From assembly GCA_900541015.1 (NCBI GenBank), contig UQIB01000020.1, forward strand, positions 1 through 49,538: a stretch of 49,538 nucleotides of DNA, given 5' to 3'. Shown in pieces: positions 48,211-49,538 of the stretch. Every line of letters starts with the position of its first letter. Position 1 is the first letter of the stretch. A program made the position numbers and the translations under genes. The notes under the pieces were generated by a model. It had not been told where the DNA came from. It searched no databases and saw only the letters and a program-made list of their open reading frames with translations. Origin of the DNA: an uncultured Collinsella sp. (GTDB lineage: Bacteria; Actinomycetota; Coriobacteriia; Coriobacteriales; Coriobacteriaceae).

Positions 48211-49538
48211 GTAATGGCCGCATGGATGTCCCACCGGAAGTGATCCCGGCCGTCCTCGGCAGGGGTATAGGTCAGGAAATAGTCATAGGATTCGTCGCTG
48301 TCCTGGCCCTGGTGCTTGCCGAAGCCGTAGACATTTTCCCGGATAGGCACGGCCTCCAGCTTCTTGTCTCCGACGGTGACGAAGATATTTGCAGGGTCAT
48401 TGACAAAGTCGAAGTCGTAGTCGCCCTTTGCATACCCCAGATGGATGTCCACATAGGAGCCGGCGTCCACGGCATAGAGAATTTCGTTTTGAATGTCGCC
48501 AAAGTTCAGGCTTCTGCCCTGGTTCAGATAATTCATAAAGCAGAGGGAGTCGTCGGCGTTTCCGGCGCCGGCCATGCCGTCCTTCGTGGCGATGGAGTAG
48601 GCGTTATACCCGGCGGCCTTGAGCTGCTGCCAGACCCGGTGGGCATAGTAGAAGGCCATATCCCGGTTGTTGGCACTGCGCATTACGGCGGGCTGGGACT
48701 TGAAGTCATCGCTGGGCTTGCCCTGGTTAAAGTTCAGATCATAATCGATGTGGTAATCATACAGGTCTCCGCTGCTCTCCCGGTTTCTATCCTCCACATC
48801 CTTCAGATAGGCCTGCCAAGCGGAAACATCGGATGTATCCTTGGGGCGGGGAACATTGACCTCGGGATAGTTGTTCGGCTCATAGAGCGCGTTATCCCAA
48901 AAGCCGCCGGCAGCGCCCCGGTAGTTCTCCTTGGTATAGTAGGTGCGGGAGAAAGGCGTTTTGCTGGCCCAGTCGCCGTCCTTGCTGTACAGATAGGTGG
49001 AGCCATCCGAGACCAGAATCAGGTACTTTTTGGCAGGGGAGATGTTCGGATGCTCCTCCAGAGCCGCCTTGCCGGCCAAAAGACCGGCGTGGATATTGGT
49101 GCCGATGGAAATCCTGCTCTCTATGGCCGATTTTATGGCGTCATAGCTTGTGGACAGATCAAACCAGTCGGATTTGTCGGCATAACGCTTAAACTTTACG
49201 ATACACACCTTCACGGCTGCGCCGCTGTCTGTGGCGGCGTCCTTCAGATTATCCAGAAGGGTGAGGGCTTCATTCTTCACATTTTCGTCGGCGGAAGAGG
49301 AGCCATCCAGCACGAATACCACCTCAGACTCCAGCTTTTCCTCTGCACTGGGCAGGGAGCGCGTTATATCCGAGGTCCAGGTTTCGGGGTCCAGGGGTGT
49401 TGCCGTTTTAGAACGGGAGACACCGGTGGTGAAACGGGGAGTGTCGGTAGGGGCCTGATCGGCGGCCAGGGTGGCCGCGGGCAGAACGCCTGCCAGCATC
49501 ACAATGCACAGCAGGGCCACTAACAGGGTGCGCAGTTT
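48207..49538 (-). CDS. VWA-domain protein, incomplete at both ends
   Basis: About 440 residues seen. The frame runs past the right edge, so the true start is off-window; its hydrophobic N-terminal stretch LLVALLCIVMLAGVLPAATLAA looks like a signal peptide. The VWA MIDAS is VVFVLDGSSSADEN (DxSxS). The C-terminus ends abruptly at RWDIHAAIT*, in mid-domain. The sequence uses CGG and AGA for Arg and other choices unlike the rest of the window, and the protein resembles surface VWA proteins of gut Firmicutes. This stretch is either acquired or a chimeric contig join. Confidence 0.8.
   Translation of the reverse strand, partial: KLRTLLVALLCIVMLAGVLPAATLAADQAPTDTPRFTTGVSRSKTATPLDPETWTSDITRSLPSAEEKLESEVVFVLDGSSSADENVKNEALTLLDNLKDAATDSGAAVKVCIVKFKRYADKSDWFDLSTSYDAIKSAIESRISIGTNIHAGLLAGKAALEEHPNISPAKKYLILVSDGSTYLYSKDGDWASKTPFSRTYYTKENYRGAAGGFWDNALYEPNNYPEVNVPRPKDTSDVSAWQAYLKDVEDRNRESSGDLYDYHIDYDLNFNQGKPSDDFKSQPAVMRSANNRDMAFYYAHRVWQQLKAAGYNAYSIATKDGMAGAGNADDSLCFMNYLNQGRSLNFGDIQNEILYAVDAGSYVDIHLGYAKGDYDFDFVNDPANIFVTVGDKKLEAVPIRENVYGFGKHQGQDSDESYDYFLTYTPAEDGRDHFRWDIHAAIT

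Overview
The window looks like a chromosomal segment of a high-GC gut actinobacterium of the class Coriobacteriia, most likely Collinsella or a close relative. This is an inference from GC-rich coding with CGC/CTC/GCC codon preference, dense short intergenic spaces, a bile-salt-hydrolase-type amidase, many divergent LysR regulators, and families of intergenic palindromes built around GGGAC cores. About 42 protein genes are supported. No tRNA, rRNA, CRISPR array or transposase was seen. The last 1.3 kb does not match the rest in style and is probably foreign or a chimeric join.

Layout. 1-534: a likely cobalamin riboswitch reading leftwards out of the window, then palindromic repeats. 535-5863: a winged-helix/RGG-tail protein, a divergent peptide deformylase, an alanine aminotransferase fused to an Xre-type DNA-binding domain, and a LysR/EamA divergent pair. 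6021-16893: Kup potassium transporter, choloylglycine hydrolase, a second deformylase homologue that has lost its catalytic Glu, two NCS2 nucleobase permeases around an esterase, a MetE-like methyltransferase, and a HAD phosphatase/LysR pair. 16934-19095: a TPP-riboswitch operon, thiM / thiamine-binding protein / thiE. 19197-24765: a patatin-like lipase and two related cyclic-di-GMP proteins in tandem (GGDEF-PAS-GGDEF-GGDEF-EAL and GGDEF-PAS-GGDEF).

24840-27733: flavin reductase, ArsC-like protein, COG0523 GTPase, trmL. 27728-32760: two related AAA/STAND-like ATPases flanking a class-II UvrA, with the same 30-bp palindrome at every gene boundary. 32829-36699: a TetM/EF-G-like GTPase, a GNAT acetyltransferase, a small Zn-ribbon protein and rsmJ. 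36951-41345: a solute-binding lipoprotein, a 1027-residue MscS channel carrying two dCache sensor domains, and a small four-helix membrane protein, possibly one operon. 41520-47609: LysR regulators, a paralogue of the small membrane protein, a frameshifted rlmA, a MATE exporter and a second LysR/EamA pair. 47698-49538: ung cut in mid-domain at the same CTAG that ends a cut VWA-domain gene on the opposite strand.

The most interesting candidates are (1) the solute-binding-protein / tandem-dCache-MscS unit, which looks like a ligand-gated or ligand-tuned mechanosensitive channel; (2) the ATPase-UvrA2-ATPase block bracketed by identical palindromes; (3) the HTH-aminotransferase fusion with a second in-frame translation start and three phased operator-like boxes; (4) the MarR-like domain with a long RGG tail; and (5) a pair of decaying peptide-deformylase paralogues. 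All functional statements come from reading the sequence and family knowledge; no database search was run.
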